The position numbers were made by a program, and so were the translations under genes. From Bryobacteraceae bacterium (GTDB taxonomy: Bacteria > Acidobacteriota > Terriglobia > Bryobacterales > Bryobacteraceae), in assembly GCA_029975915.1 (NCBI GenBank), contig JARKOC010000049.1:1-64000 (forward strand): DNA of 64,000 bases. The letters run 5' to 3'. Within the stretch, counting starts at the first letter, position 1; each line of letters begins with the position of its first letter. The notes under the pieces were generated by a model. The model made no database searches, had not been told where the DNA came from, and saw nothing but the letters and a program-made list of their open reading frames with translations. Below, one piece after another: positions 63,278-64,000 of this stretch.

Positions 63278-64000
63278 TCAGGCGCGCTTCCGTCCTACAG
63301 CAATCAGAGACACGCCGCCCCAAGGAAGAAAGCTCTCCAACAACTTCCACAGCCAAACGAACCTGTCGAAGACCGCCAACTGGAAACGTCCGAACGATCT
63401 CCGCCTGAGCAGTCTCCCGTTCACCCACCAACCTGGGAGCGTCACTCGATTGAATTCAAAGATCTTCTCGACCTCGAAACCCGCTTCGAGCATTCTCGCT
63501 TCCAGTTCTGTTTTCGTGTACCGCCGGCAGTGGCCCAGCACTTCGTCGAGCGTTCCAAACAGTCGATTGCCCCTCGGGACCAGGACCACCGCCCTCCCGC
63601 CGGGCTCAAGTGATTCGAAGAGATTGGCAAATCCTGCCTTGTCGTTCTCGACGTGTTCCAGCACGTTGAGACAAACAACGCTGTCGAAACCGCCCTTGAG
63701 GGTCAAGAAATCGGCTGGTTTCGAGGCATCAACCTGCTCTACTCGAATCCTTGGATTGGTGGCAAAACGAACCCTGAGCCGCTCGACGTGTTCAGAGTCC
63801 AGGTCCGTGGCCGTGTACAGTTTCCGCCCACGGCTCAACACCGCGGTCATGTTGCCGATGCCCGCGCCGATCTCCAACACCCGTTTCCCCAGATAAGGCG
63901 AGACGACAGAAGCCATCCAGGCGTTGAACCGCGGCGTGTCGGCGAGCAGATCCAGAATCCGCGCCCCAGGATTCAGGTAGACGTCCCGCCTGAAACCATA
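63278..64000 (-). CDS. Class I methyltransferase, cut by the right edge, probably the C-terminal part of a similar fusion
   Basis: The frame from the stop at 63278 stays open to 64000. The ATG at 63916 is internal, because YGFRRDVYLNPG precedes it in frame and ARILDLLADTPRFNAW continues into the methyltransferase. RVLEIGAGIGNMTAVL is the AdoMet motif, LNVLEHVENDKAG and LEPGGRAVVLVPRG follow. The two ends resemble the fusion opposite (FDxxVWLWKLLESFLPW against FDKTVWLWRLLDPITPW), so the missing part may be another GT2. Convergent with its neighbour, 36 bases apart. Confidence 0.8.
   Translation of the reverse strand, partial: YGFRRDVYLNPGARILDLLADTPRFNAWMASVVSPYLGKRVLEIGAGIGNMTAVLSRGRKLYTATDLDSEHVERLRVRFATNPRIRVEQVDASKPADFLTLKGGFDSVVCLNVLEHVENDKAGFANLFESLEPGGRAVVLVPRGNRLFGTLDEVLGHCRRYTKTELEARMLEAGFEVEKIFEFNRVTLPGWWVNGRLLRRRSFGRFQLAVFDRFVWLWKLLESFLPWGGVSLIAVGRKRA

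Overview
The window looks like a chromosomal segment of a GC-rich, Gram-negative member of the Acidobacteriota, most likely Bryobacterales/Solibacteraceae (inference). The support is many twin-arginine-signalled sugar enzymes, a TonB-dependent receptor with an N-terminal carboxypeptidase-regulatory-like domain, heptose/LPS genes, and the style of the short hypothetical proteins. I see no rRNA, tRNA, IS element, phage gene or CRISPR array. The segment is a patchwork of short operons that often overlap by ATGA or GTGA.

Layout. 1-9.7 kb: an enolase-superfamily sugar-acid dehydratase, a 48-residue basic protein started by TTG, an MFS exporter followed by an exported metallopeptidase and two exported CPHC thioredoxin-fold proteins, a ROK sugar kinase, a peroxiredoxin gene interrupted exactly at its active-site codon by an in-frame TGA (probable selenocysteine, with a SECIS-like hairpin), and a histidine ammonia-lyase. 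9.7-16.7 kb: SPOUT RNA methyltransferase, exported hydrolase, a Wzm/Wzt-type polysaccharide ABC exporter, an amidohydrolase and two membrane proteins. 16.7-22.4 kb: sulfatase, a two-subunit molybdenum hydroxylase, and an isolated PduS/PduT-like pair (flavin/iron-sulfur protein plus iron-sulfur microcompartment shell protein). 22.4-33.8 kb: a polytopic glycosyltransferase-like protein, an FSR-type MFS protein, queC/queE, a TadZ/CpaE-like ATPase, an AlkD-like protein, an ABC exporter whose permease is fused to a degenerate amidohydrolase domain, a PfpI-family protein and a class A beta-lactamase-like protein.

33.8-43.5 kb: fluoride channel plus DUF190 protein, then a carbohydrate-use region (Gfo/Idh/MocA oxidoreductase, PmoA-like protein, TonB receptor, DUF4832 glycosidase-like protein, GH78-like rhamnosidase). 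43.55-43.95 kb holds two tandem copies of a small structured RNA, each with its own promoter and terminal hairpin. Paired base changes between the copies preserve two stems. This is the most novel-looking element in the window.

44-64 kb is mostly housekeeping and envelope: lipoprotein, aldo/keto reductase, HAD phosphatase, BlaI-type regulator, YhaM-like nuclease, SurA-like chaperone, Mfd, heptose adenylyltransferase, beta-carbonic anhydrase with a SulP transporter, heptosyltransferases with a degenerate nucleotidyltransferase between them, a beta-CASP ribonuclease, a Flp pilin, and glycosyltransferase/methyltransferase fusions running off the right edge.
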